Positions 31,788 through 42,209 are shown, counted from the stretch's first letter. The stretch: DNA of 64,000 bases from Zoroaster sp. YZ-2022 (GCA_029582265.1 CM055823.1:4154001-4218000), one strand, 5' to 3'. Notes: generated by a model from the letters alone, not told the origin. Program-made: numbers and translations.

Positions 31788-31980
31788 GGCCAATTTCATA
31801 GAACTACTAAGCTGAAAATTATATTTTTGCTAAGCAATAAAAAACCAGCAAAACCAGACTACCAGCAAAAATGCATACATTTTGTATGAAAGTTTGGCTG
31901 GTAACCAAAGAACTTTACTAAGCAAATTTTTCTGGTAAGCAATATTGTCTGCTTAGCAACTGTATGAAATTGACCCCTGA
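31788..31980. mobile_element. hAT-like MITE (CAATTTCATA family)
   Basis: Ends CAGGGCCAATTTCATAGAAC and TATGAAATTGACCCCTGACC form inverted repeats; the inside has TTTGGCTGGTAACCAAAGAA. Related copies are at 51690-51870 and 59845-59997 and a broken one at 11228-11290. Confidence 0.7.
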
Positions 31981-32974
31981 CCTTAATGATAAATGCAATA
32001 TCCACCACAATATACGAAAATACAGTGGTTAATTATTGTTCTCTTAATGTAATGACGTATACACAGTCATTAGTGTACATTTCAATGACATTGTCCAAAA
32101 TCACCTATAAGCCTATATACTTTACCAGTCTTTATAATATTTTCTCATTATATTTGAAGCTCTATTTAAAAAAAAGAAAATAAGAAAAAAGAGTACTGTG
32201 TCCGAAATTTAAAATTTACAAAAAATCTTGACGCATGTTCACTAGATTCTCGTTAAAATGATGTGACTTATCAACTGACAAAGCCACATATTGGTTGTAT
32301 TTAAATCTGGATTGAAAGAGAGTAAGCATAGATTATAGTTTTGCCTACATTTCAATAAACTGCACTGACCTAAATAGAGATGTGGACGACATTTTCCCAT
32401 TGAGTGGGTAACGGGGACTTCTTCCCTACCTCACAACGTTTTTGGTCTCGATATAAACATATATTGGGGGGGGGGGTACCCACAACTACAGAACAACTAC
32501 CTATGCGCACCTTCCCTTTAATTCAATATTGGGGGACGTGTTTGTGAAAGCATCATTGCTCATCGTGAAGAGAATTGTGCCGTTGGAGCTGACATGGAGA
32601 CTAGCCCACATTGACCAATCTACTCATTGATCAAACACTACCCTACGGCGTACGTTAAGTGGTTCTGTCAGCAGAGAAAGCGAATACATCAAAAACCCTC
32701 AAGGTATTTAGTGCTTCCATTAATCGAATAAATGAAAACAACACTTTATATTAACTTATTAGACACGTAAAGATTTTTGTCAAATGTAACAGGATTATTT
32801 ACCCAAACTGGCGCTATCACATCATTATTCCCCGAGTGAATAAGCAGAACATGACACGTATTGTACGGCTGGTCTCTTTCCTTTCCATTTCAAGAAGGTG
32901 TGGATTTGATCAAAGACAGTTCTAAAAGGGTTCTATAATAGAATCGACTGTTGGATGATGCGTTAACAATAGAC

Positions 32975-33420
32975 TAGACTTCGCTAGATCAGATGAAAAC
33001 CCCGTCCAGGTGAATGGTGAGTTTAACTTCTACATCTTAAAGGGAGTGAGTACACCGTTAACGAGTTGTAATCTTAAAACTAACTTGAAATTATTCCGTC
33101 TGACAATACTGTCATTTTGTGAAACGTGAAATGTATTACATCTGAAATGGTTCGCGGCCATGATACATTTTCTACATAAGAATAAATGCTAACATTTTAA
33201 CTTTTCTCGTTAATGTGAAAATGAACTGCAACTTTGACAGGTTATATTCTGTGCACATTTTGAAAACATTTCTTATAGAGTATGGAGGTTTTACAGGCAT
33301 TAGCCAATGGTGTACAATTGCTTTCGAATGGATGGCACAACATTGGCAATGTAGACACAACTGCTTCTAAAAGCAGGCTTTCTTTCTTTGAATTAAGATG
33401 ATAAATTTACCAAATCCTGT
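32975..33420. repeat. Inverted copy of 14640-15010
   Basis: GACTTCGCTAGATCAGATGA and TTCTACATAAGAATAAATGC are complements of bases in 14640-15010. It follows directly on the last direct-duplication match (32965). Marks a rearranged duplication junction. Confidence 0.75.
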
Positions 33421-33721
33421 GTGACAATTCCTGCTTATTTCGAAATGGACCAACCACGCGAAAAAAAATCATGTAAAAATTGAAGATTGACAAACACGTA
33501 CTTCGTATTCATTGTAACACTAAATGTTAATTTCATGAAGGAATATATAACACCAGAGTAATCTATGCATCTATATTTTATACAAATCAAGAGATATGTA
33601 TTTTGGAAACAATCCTGAAAGGTAATTTCATTGTGTCATTATAAAGAAATAGTGAAACTGTATTCATATTTGTTTGCATTCATTCTAATATTGAAAATCC
33701 ATTTCAAATTTGTGATACATT

Positions 33722-33900
33722 ATTATTATTATTATTCTGGTTTATTAAAACAATGCATTTGTAGCCCTGAGGCTAAATTGCTACAATGTTTACAATTTAA
33801 AAACATTAGAGTACAAACAATTACTGTAAACAAAGTTACCGACATAGAAAACTACATAAAACACATCTGAAAAAACAACACAATTAATGTAAAAAGATAA
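33722..33900 (-). mobile_element. LINE 3' end
   Basis: (ATT)n followed by CTGGTTTATTAAAACAATGC and a stretch with TAGCCCTGAGGCTAAATTGC. The minus strand ends AATAAACCAG(AAT)n as do the copies at 42508-42700 (minus) and 17907-18125 (plus). No coding sequence visible. 33420-33720 holds nothing recognisable. Confidence 0.5.
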
Positions 33901-34250
33901 AATTATTTTTGGTTCAAAATACTGACGAAGTAAGGCATCGGACTATTTTTATATCTGTTTGTTTGGCACTTAATTACTGAAAGATTGTTACTATTTCTGA
34001 GTTGATATTGAACATTATAACCTCTTGATTGGGGTAACCAATGACATTCAACATTTTCTCAAAAATGACAGCACATCGGATGGAATAATTCATTGGTTTT
34101 GTTAGTATCATCACCCACTTCTCATCTTCAGTAAGTTCTTAGATTAGAATTCAGTAATTGTGTAGTTGGGTAATTACTCAAGGCTTACATTCCCTCTGAT
34201 TTAGTGTGGAAATTATTTAACTAGACTATTATTACATTAGCTGGCCCATG

Positions 34251-34526
34251 GGCGGATCCAGAACATTTTTTAGGCGGGGTGGCTGAGAATCAAAAAAAAT
34301 TATTTTTCAGTACTACAAAAATTACAATGAAATAATCAAAGGGAGAGAAAAACAAAGCACACTGTGGGAATGGGAGTGCGTGCGTTCTCCCCTCCCCTCC
34401 CCTCCCCCTCTCTCTCTCTCTTTTTCTCTCCTTTTTTTAATTTTATTTATTTATTATTATTATTTTTTTACTTTACAATTTTAGGGGGGGGGGGCTACAG
34501 CCCCCTTAGGCCCCCCTGGATCCGCC
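34251..34526. mobile_element. MITE with GGCGGATCCAG ends
   Basis: Left GGCGGATCCAGAACATTTTT and right CCCCCTGGATCCGCC are inverted. The inside has a CT-rich tract (34385-34430) and a G run at 34482. The 60-codon frame is chance. Confidence 0.7.
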
Positions 34527-34734
34527 AATGTGGCCAGGACAAGTAGTTTCCAGAACAGTTTATCCTGGAAAATACTTGGATTGAGGTCAACGAATAACTA
34601 CCCCAAATATTTCGCTGTAGAGAAATAAAACAAAAATAACTATTGTATAATGCTGCAGGGAGAGGGCGACTTCCCCCTCCGCCCCCTACGCGCCTGAATG
34701 GAACCTCATACTAAAATAATCCAAGGGATGTTTG

Positions 34735-35110
34735 ATACATGATGTTAAGTTCTTTCAGGTATAGTATGTATTAATCTCTTCTGAGAAGAGCGGGTTGGTT
34801 GTTCTCAACGTTTCGACTAGTCTGTTCTATCCGTCATCAGGAGACTGGTGATCGGGAGACCGTCATCAGCGTCTCCCGATGACAGCTAGAGTACACTAGT
34901 CGAAACGTTGAGAACAACCAAGCCGCTGAGTTGAGATGTAACCTCCAGTTCTTTTCAGAACTAATTACTACTCAATAGAGAATTTCACATGGTGTCACCA
35001 CAATTAGTCTTACTCATTGAACCCGCTTTTCTCAGATCCATCACTTCTTCCAAGAACAGATTATTACATGGTGTACCCGAAAGAACTTAACATCTATCTC
35101 CACCATGCAA
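34735..35110. repeat. Penelope-like terminal repeats, inverted pair
   Basis: CAACGTTTCGACTAGTCTGT (34818 on) is mirrored by ACTAGTCGAAACGTTGAGAA (34895 on), with CGTCATCA/TGATGAC words inside. The right side continues with GTAACCTCCAGTTCTTTTCA and CATGGTGTCACCACAATTAG, then TACATGGTGTACCCGAAAGA and CACCATGCAAAGCTTCAAAT. Same family as the satellite array. Confidence 0.55.
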
Positions 35111-35204
35111 AGCTTCAAATCCTACATGTTTGATACAATTACCAAATATATTGTATGTACGGAAATATAGCGAATATTCATTAAGATGGTTAGCATTCAT
35201 TCTA

Positions 35205-35310
35205 AGTTAAGACTGTTTGCAGTGACACCGTGTCGTAAATAGTTCTGAAAAGAACCGATTGGTTACAACTCGACGTTTCAGTCAGTATGCTCTGATCGTC
35301 TTCAGAATAG
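35205..35310 (-). repeat. Penelope-like terminal repeat copy
   Basis: GTTAAGACTGTTTGCAGTGA is the satellite core word; then on the minus strand CTGAAGACGATCAGAGCATA, CTGACTGAAACGTCGAGTTG, a CTGAAGA-hairpin-GAAAC arrangement with a six-base stem. Confidence 0.55.
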
Positions 35311-35476
35311 GACTATTCATTCTATTGCGAATTTCTAACAAATCTTTGAAAGTGACAACATCTCATACACACATTTTATGGAAGAATGATAACATCATAA
35401 ACTTTACACCAACTGTAAATTTCACACTACAATTGAAAAAAGAAGAAGTTATTTCTGAATTACCGTTTCTATACCA

Positions 35477-36284
35477 TTAACCCTCCTATGACTGCAAGGG
35501 TCAAAATCAGTCAAAACGTTGATATACTTGCCAAGGTATATCTAGTGCACTTAAAAAGTCAAACACTGTCAAACCTTACGTGTGGTAAGTACATGTTCAA
35601 AATGAGTCGACAGTTTGGTAAAAGTGGTAAAAGCATTGTCTTGTATTGTTGAGGGTGGTCAAAATGACAGTAAAAACCAGTCAAAAATGCCCCTGTGTGC
35701 ACATTCGGTTCAACAGTCGAAACAGGCAGTTGACTGATGTTGACCCAACGGCGTAGCCAGGACTTTTGAGTGGGGGAGGGGGCACAGGGGGAATTGCTTT
35801 TCAGTGGGGGGAACAGGGGGAATTGCTTTTCAGTGGGGGGAACGGGGAATTGCTTTTCAGTGGGGGGGGACAGGGGAATGGCTTTTCAGTGGGGGAACAG
35901 GGGAATTGCTTTTCAGTGGGGGGAACAGGGGAATTGCTTTTCAGTGGGGGGGAACAGGGGTAATTGCTTTTCAGTGGGGGCACAGGGGGAATTGCTTTTC
36001 AGTGGGGAGGGGGCACAGGGGGAATTGCTTTTCAGTGGGGGGGGGGGCCACAGGGGGAATTGCTTTTCAGTGGGGGGGGGCAGGAGGCGCTCCAGGGAGT
36101 ATGATTTTTCCTTTTCTTTTGCTTTTCATTTTTGGGCACTATGACGAATTTTCGTGGGGGCACCTGGGGGGAACTGGAAATTTGTAGGGGGACGTGCCCC
36201 CCTGGCCCCTCGTGGCTACGCCGCTGTGTTGACTTCTCTAGCTACACTGCACTAAAGTTCAGCTATAGTATATAGGAGGGTTAA
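35477..36284. mobile_element. AACCCTCC-family MITE, interrupted
   Basis: Ends TTAACCCTCCTATGACTGCA and TATATAGGAGGGTTAA; internal words GTCAAAATGACAGTAAAAAC and GTGTGCACATTCGG match copies at 49739-50352, 50838-51139 and 53689-54014. Split by a second MITE (35745-36226). Confidence 0.8.
35745..36226. mobile_element. GGCGTAGCCAGG-family MITE with internal G-rich minisatellite
   Basis: Ends CCAACGGCGTAGCCAGGACT and CTCGTGGCTACGCCGCTG, flanked by TGTTGAC (35738-35744 and 36227-36233; eight bases with one mismatch), inserted in the AACCCTCC MITE. Inside, 35771-36075 is about ten copies of a roughly 32-bp unit GGAATTGCTTTTCAGTGGGG. Lies 130 bp before the GPCR start. Confidence 0.8.
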
Positions 36285-36357
36285 AAACTTGAATAATTTA
36301 TTTTATATTTTATTTTGATCTCCAAACAGAAACCCTTTGATTCGGTGAGCTGTCACT

Positions 36358-37410
36358 ATGGATAATATCTTAGAAAACGGAACCACCACTGGTCTACAAA
36401 ATTCACCAAATTCTACTGAGGATAACGTCACCGATAACGTCATAATGATGAATCCTAATCTGATCGGTGGTAGTTTTCAAAGTACTACCCTGAAGGTAGT
36501 GTATGCCATTATAGGTACTCTTGGAGTTGTCGGCAATGGATTGGTATGCGTTATATTTTTAACGCAGAGAAAGTCTTTTCGTTCGGTGACTAATATCCTC
36601 ATCTTGAATCAGACAATTATTGACTTGTTTAATGCTTGCATCTTTCTTATCTTACGGCTGTCTCCATCAATTAAAGAACTTCCTCAGACGTTACTAGGAG
36701 ATGTTATATGCCGACTCTGGGTATCAGAGTACATTATGTGGTCTCTCTTCATTGCGTCTACCATGAATCTTGTGCTGATGTCATTAGAGAGATATTTTGC
36801 TACGTGTTACCCCGTGAAGCATCGGTTTCATTTCACCTCCAGTAAGGCTAAGATCGGTATGGTGTTTTCCTGGCTATGGGGTTTCGTGTACCAACTTTAC
36901 TGGCTCATCATACGAGATTTCAAGGGTGGAATTTGCGGTGTAGGTTGGTCAAGTCCAACCCTCCAGAAGGTTATAGGGGTGTTTCTGTTTCTACTCGAGT
37001 ACCTTCTCCCATTAGGTATCATGACATTTGCTTACGTTAGCATCATTTTAATATTACGTCGACGTGGAGCAGACGGTAGAGTTATTAGCAACACTTTTCA
37101 ACGCGCGAAAAGAAATGTGACATTTACTCTGTGTTTGGTGTTTTTCTTTTACATTGTCTGCTGGACTCCAACTGAAATAACATATCTGTTATATAACTTG
37201 GGGTATCCTTATGATTTTGGAAGCTACACACATATGGTACTGACTGTGATGGTACTGCTTAATATGTCTGTTAATCCAATCATTTATACGATAAAATATG
37301 AACAGTTTCAGAGGCATTTGAAGAGGTTTTTCTGTACTAAATGTCGAGGAAATCGTGTGGGTGATGGATTGGCAGTAAATACGGTCCACATATCACAGAA
37401 TGTTCCTTAA
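36358..37410 (+). CDS. Class A (rhodopsin-like) GPCR, 350 aa, single exon
   Basis: Seven-helix plasma-membrane receptor. Extracellular N-terminus has N-glycosylation sites at N7, N18 and N23. TM1 about 47-69 with N60; TM2 78-101 with D89; TM3 from C118, ending with ERY at 144-146 in place of DRY; TM4 166-185 with W172; C193 in the second extracellular loop, disulphide partner of C118; TM5 205-233 with P218; TM6 254-279 with CWTP at 268-271; TM7 291-312 with NPIIY at 306-310; Cys pair 326/329 in the short tail may be palmitoylated. Length and motifs are those of beta/gamma-type peptide receptors, but I cannot name a ligand. The coding part is intronless. An acceptor-like TTTTGATCTCCAAACAG ends at 36329, so a 5' non-coding exon probably lies upstream. 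The ORF is intact. Confidence 0.93.
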   Translation: MDNILENGTTTGLQNSPNSTEDNVTDNVIMMNPNLIGGSFQSTTLKVVYAIIGTLGVVGNGLVCVIFLTQRKSFRSVTNILILNQTIIDLFNACIFLILRLSPSIKELPQTLLGDVICRLWVSEYIMWSLFIASTMNLVLMSLERYFATCYPVKHRFHFTSSKAKIGMVFSWLWGFVYQLYWLIIRDFKGGICGVGWSSPTLQKVIGVFLFLLEYLLPLGIMTFAYVSIILILRRRGADGRVISNTFQRAKRNVTFTLCLVFFFYIVCWTPTEITYLLYNLGYPYDFGSYTHMVLTVMVLLNMSVNPIIYTIKYEQFQRHLKRFFCTKCRGNRVGDGLAVNTVHISQNVP

Positions 37411-37413
37411 AAG

Positions 37414-37972
37414 CAAGGTACAGCATTGGTAATGTTGGCAAAACTGCTTCTATGAGTACGCTTACTCTCTTTGAATCAAGATATACATTGAAGGGAAGGT
37501 ATAACATTGGTAATGTTGGCAAAACTGCTTCTATGAGTATTCTTACTCTCTTTGAATCAAGATATACATTGAAGGGAAGGTACAGCATTGGTAATGTTGG
37601 CCAAACTGCTTCTATGAGTATGCTTACTCTCTTTGAATCAAGATATACGGTACATTAAATGAAAGATGCAATATTGGTAATGTTGGCAAAACTGCTTCTA
37701 TGAGTATGCTTACTCTCTTTGAATCAAGATATACATTGAAGGGAAGGTACAGCATTGGTAATGTTGGCCAAACTGCTTCTACGAGTATGCTTACTCTCTT
37801 TGAATCAAGATATACATTGAAGGAAAGATACAACATTGGTAATGTTGGCAAAACTGCTTCTATGAGTATGCTTACTCTCTTTGAATCAAGATATACATTG
37901 AAGGGAAGGTACAACATTGGTAATGTTGGCAAAACTGCTTCTGGGAGTATGCTTACTCTCTTTGAATTTGTC
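37414..37972. repeat. Minisatellite, about 82 bp x 7, starting at the GPCR stop
   Basis: Units: AAGGTACAACATTGGTAATG, TTGGCAAAACTGCTTCTATG, AGTATGCTTACTCTCTTTGA, ATCAAGATATACATTGAAGG. The first unit begins four bases after the stop codon, so any GPCR 3' untranslated region is made of it. A second array of the same unit is at 44678-45060. Open frames in both strands are artefacts. Confidence 0.95.
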
Positions 37973-38036
37973 AGTACCTTCATCATATGAGTTTGTTATG
38001 TTATTTGTTTTATATTGTACACTTTCAGTATTATTT

Positions 38037-38275
38037 ATAAAATCGGAATAGATTAAAGAGTGCTTGTTTTACATTAACAAAGTGACTGAAAATAATACCC
38101 CACATAATAAGGTCATATTACCGTCGCTGCTGCATAAATGAATCCGTAATTTTCGGTCACTGTGTTTATCTTAAACTAGACTGTGTTCATCTTAAACTAG
38201 GACACCGATTCCATGCCTTGTAGAAAGTCTGCTCTGATCGTGACAATATTTTCCCATTAATTCCCATAGACTTAC
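38037..38275 (-). mobile_element. TTAA-type MITE, copy 1
   Basis: Contains GAGTGCTTGTTTTACATTAA, CCCCACATAATAAGGTCATA and CTCTGATCGTGACAATATTT, the words of the family AGGGACAATATCGTCACGAT whose full copies are flanked by TTAA. Ends are decayed. Confidence 0.7.
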
Positions 38276-38454
38276 ACCCGTCAATTATTCAGGGAATGTT
38301 AAAATATTGTTTGTTTGCATAAAACAAAAGGGTTGACTTGGCATTATTCAAAGATAAGTTTAACAAGAACATGGATGCGTTTATTACTAAATTGATAATA
38401 AAATTACCATAGTGATTGTTTGAAATCATAAACAAATAGAGATTGCGGATCATT

Positions 38455-38590
38455 AGTTAAGACTGTTTGCGGTGACACCATATGAAATTCTCAAATTGAG
38501 TAGTAATTAGTTTTGCAAAGAACTGGGAGATTACAACTCGACGTTTCGATCAGAATGCTCTGATAGTATTCAGGAGAAACATGTTGTGAA
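38455..38590 (-). repeat. Penelope-like terminal repeat copy
   Basis: Satellite core TTAAGACTGTTTGCGGTGAC, then AATTCTCAAATTGAGTAGTA; minus strand has CTGAATACTATCAGAGCATT, CTGATCGAAACGTCGAGTTG. The first core base of the hammerhead-like motif is altered here (CTGAATA). Confidence 0.55.
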
Positions 38591-39389
38591 TCATGTTGCT
38601 TGCACTGGTTCATTCCAAATTCATGTTTAATAAAACAAGAAAAACAACTTTGTTTTCCTTCTAGTTCATGTCTTTGATTATAAATTACCTCTTTAATCGA
38701 AAATTTCAGTCATGATTCCTTGTAGGCTTAAAGGTTAGTCACCTACAGCCAATTTCGGTCAAGCTGAAACCATGTATGTGGACATAGAAACAATAGACGT
38801 TAACCTTTCAAATTATTGGAGCAGGGAGATTGCAGAAATCCCCTTATGCCCAAAAGAACATAAGAGAAGGTTATTCACGTTACTTGGATAGGATCAGTAA
38901 CAAATAATGGTATAACGGACACTAATTCCGTAGGGTTTAAGTAACACAGGAATCTCCACGGCTGTTTGATTTCTAAGGTAATTTTGTAGATAGAGTTTCT
39001 CTAAAGGGACTTGCTTTCTCGCTACCAGTTGCTTGCGTTACATTGAGTGTATATTGTTGAAGATGATAGGCGTGTTTCTTTCACCAAAGAGCCTCTTTGG
39101 TTTCACGCAGATCCTTAACCTCAAACACTAGACAGCGCGTACGTCAAATACGTTTAGCGATTCGTATCCTGAGTTTGCCGACCCTGCTCACGAGGTGGGT
39201 AATGTGAGATCCAAGATGGCGACGAACGAAAATACAAAGACAGAAATCATCGCTGAATTAACGAAACCTATATTTATATAACTAATAAGGCTTTTTGAAT
39301 GCCAAACCAATAAGTATTGCTATCGAATGATATCTTAAACAGCATGTAACATGTTAACATTTTAATAATCACTCAAAGGCCTTCAATTC

Positions 39390-39640
39390 AGAGGAAGTGA
39401 AACTACTATTACACACGTCACCAACAAATTTGGGAATTTACCATCACATTTCTGTTCAGGCGTCTCCATGCAATTCTTCCATCAACAAGGCCCAGCAGTG
39501 ATAAACGTTACCCTTGAAGTTGCAGGACTTCATGTTTTTAAATCCAACTTCTCCCATGGACACTTTTATTTTGCGTGCTCAAGAGTCACATCCCAAACTC
39601 CCTATACATGTTTCTACAAAGAGAATGCCCAACAGTGCTC
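39390..39640 (+). pseudogene. Helitron helicase C-terminal relic
   Basis: INKAQQ in one frame is followed after a frameshift by TLEVAGLHVFKSNFSHGHFY and FACSRVTSQTPYTCFYK, matching motifs V-VI of the PIF1-like helicase of Helitron transposons (usual form INKAQGQTL and FSHGQLYVACSRV). The rest of the RepHel protein is absent. Frameshift and missing Gly show it is dead. 38590-39390 and 39640-40320 hold nothing else I can support. Confidence 0.7.
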
Positions 39641-40324
39641 ACATCATTCCTACAAACCTCATATCAGCACTACATATTTTATTTCACATAATTATAACCT
39701 ACTTCCTATGTTTACATGCTATCAAAAATCCGATCACGATCGGGTAACTTAGCTTGTATTCTATATTTGCTGGACGAATAAGCCTCGGACACGGTTCAGA
39801 TGTGGTCTCAGCTGCATACAGCATGCATAATTAATTAATCTAGAGGCTGCGTAATGACATGTATTTTGATCTCAAGAACTTCCCGTTTGTCTTTCGCACT
39901 GCGTTATAGATCACACGGTCTTGAGCAGGATCTCGAGTGAAACAAACACACTTGTCACTGGTTCATACAAATATAATTCTGACGTTAACTTTGTACAATT
40001 TACAAACGTTCTTTTCTATACGCTGCAATCTAATTCCTGTGTTGGTAAAAAACACACAAACACAAACAAAACAAATACACTGAGTGATCTTTGTACCCAT
40101 TGATATCGAGATATATGAATGCTTTTAAGAGCATTAGCCAGAGACAGTTAAACAAATATCCACACATCTTACTCTTACCTTCATATGCTTCAAGTGGAGG
40201 GTATCTAATATTATTGGCGAACGTAATCTTGTCAGTAAAACAGCTCCTAGTAAAAAGTAAAGTACATCAAAGGTAATTCAATACATTAATACCAATCTTC
40301 TAGGCCTAAATTATTTATATTCCT

Positions 40325-40734
40325 TTAAAAGGGTATATCGTCACGATCAGAGCAGGTTTGCGGCTTGACATTGAATCCCGAACTGATAGTTTTAGATGAA
40401 CTCAGATGAACCCATCCCACGAGCACGCGCTGGCCTAGATAACATGGGCGCGCCAGACCCATTACCATGACTGCTGCATAAGTAATGAAGGCCTACATGT
40501 TCATGCATTAAGTATCCTAACTACAGATTCATGGGCTCATTATGCAGCCACTGGTTATTACTTATGCAGTAGTCATGGTAATGAATCTGACGCACCCTGT
40601 TATCTAGGCCAGCCCGTGCTCGTGGGGTATTATTTTCAGTCACTGGGTTCATCTGAGTTCATCTAAAACTATCAGTTCGGGATTCAATGTCAAGCCGCAA
40701 ACCTGCTTTGATTGTGACGATATACCCACTTTAA
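40325..40734. mobile_element. TTAA-type MITE, expanded foldback copy
   Basis: A 410-bp near-palindrome: GGTATATCGTCACGATCAGA at the left is mirrored by TTGATTGTGACGATATACCC at the right, and GGCCTAGATAACATGG by TTATCTAGGCC inside. Ends match the AGGGACAATATCGTCACGAT family but the arms are longer than in the 220-bp copies. Confidence 0.75.
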
Positions 40735-40956
40735 ACCTTGAAAATGAACTTTGAACCATGAAACCAAAACGATATTGTTGGTTCAGTTCTTATTAAACTT
40801 CTACTTCTACGCTGGTACTCGTTGGAGGCCTGTTCAACAACTTAACGAGGATGTTGGTGTGGTGCCTCAAAGACTGGTCCCCTGTCTTGATCCCATGTCA
40901 AGGATATAGACAGGCTACAGGCGTACCATTCAAAGAGTTTCATTGGATACGTTGTG

Positions 40957-41104
40957 CTGAAGATCTGACGTCACGCTTCGAGGCTCGCGCACGAGCTACC
41001 AGCCAAGGTCAAAGTTGAACATCAGGGGAAATATGGCGGCCGCACGGCAAGGATCTGGTGTAATTCACGTGCATCAATCACAAATCGTGACGTCAGATCT
41101 TCAG
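40957..41104. mobile_element. Small MITE, perfect 19-bp inverted ends
   Basis: CTGAAGATCTGACGTCACG at the left is exactly complemented at the right end (41086-41104). Inside is GC-rich with GGCGGCCGCACGGC. Contains two TGACGTCA CRE-like words by virtue of its ends. Confidence 0.75.
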
Positions 41105-41941
41105 GCTTGATGCTCTCTGTATAATGCTGTGCAAGTAAAACGAGGTATGAAAAAACGATATTTGTTTGTTTTGTTTGGGGGTGGAATTTGTTTGGGGTGG
41201 GCGAGAGACAATGCCATTACAGTCGCTCCTCGATCCATAAGATATTGAATGTTTAACTCAAGTTTCAGACTGGATTGATATGAGCTTACCACAAGGCATC
41301 GGCTAACACTACTTAATACAAAGTCCTTAAGGGTGACCGTATTCCCAATTTAATTAAAACTGAGTATAGGAAACATGAGTAAATCATCAGTAAAATTTGA
41401 TCTGATTACATTTTATTGTTGGTTACAGACACAATATACCCGTGTGCATATTGTGAAAATTAATTGATACAAACAGTTGGTTTGTGATCGCATCGGTATG
41501 CGCAATGACGTAAACAGTGATATTATGTTCATCCGCTGGCACCTTTCATATAGTCATATATGGATGAATATTGGAAAGTTGTCAAAACTATATTGCAAGG
41601 TAAACTTCTATTTAAAGACCTCGGAAAATATTAATCATCAGTAAAACATGTCTTACTTGCTTTATTCAAACAACCAATAACACTCGAACAGAAATTATTG
41701 TGTATTTTTGTAAAGGAACAATGAATTAAAAACTAGGTTCGTTATTCATCCATACTTAAGAATCAAGAGATATATATACGAGAACAAATTCTACCTAACC
41801 AATCACGACAAGTGAATTCTTTCACTCACGTCCGCCACACCACATCTTATTTCGTGCAACCGCAGAATAGCACTCAGTTGTCTGATGATCGCATAAGCGT
41901 GAAACTCGGAGTTACAACTACCGTTCCAGCAAGTCTTCATT

Positions 41942-41943
<2 letters not shown>

Positions 41944-41980
<37 letters not shown>
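41944..41980. repeat. (AT)n microsatellite
   Basis: About 18 AT dinucleotides. A second, longer one is at 50438-50490. Confidence 0.95.
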
Positions 41981-41984
<4 letters not shown>

Positions 41985-42007
41985 ACTAACCTATGAAACT
42001 TTCAGCT

Positions 42008-42209
42008 TGTTTCATTGCGCCGTTAACAGGGCATGGAATCAGTGTCCTAGTTTAAGATGAACACAGTGACTGAAAACGACTGGCTCATTTATGCAGCAGC
42101 AACGGCAAATGACCTTATCATGTACGGTATTATTTTCAGTCACCGAGTTAATCTAAAACAAGCACTCCGATTCCGTGCCCTGTTGATCGTGACAGTATTG
42201 TCCCTTTAA
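42008..42209. mobile_element. TTAA-type MITE, copy 3
   Basis: TTAACAGGGCATGGAATCAG to TGATCGTGACAGTATTGTCC CTTTAA. The left end lacks the first 40 bases of the family. Confidence 0.7.

Larger units (their letters stand above)
25053..32970. repeat. Segmental duplication, copy 2 (gene B 3' half)
   Basis: Direct counterpart of 2363-13560. Copy-2-specific insertions are a LINE end (27387-27926), about 700 bp at 30927-31630 and a hAT-like MITE region at 31840-32390. It lacks the foldback, SINE, long-TIR element and GAA tract of copy 1, so it supplies empty sites for dating them. Confidence 0.9.

Noticed and set aside
35766..36187. Gly/Phe-rich frames upstream of the GPCR
   Set aside because: They follow the 32-bp G-rich minisatellite inside a MITE.
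37452..37990. 96-120 codon frames on both strands after the GPCR, also at 44758-45089
   Set aside because: Translations of the 82-bp minisatellite; conserved only because the units are.
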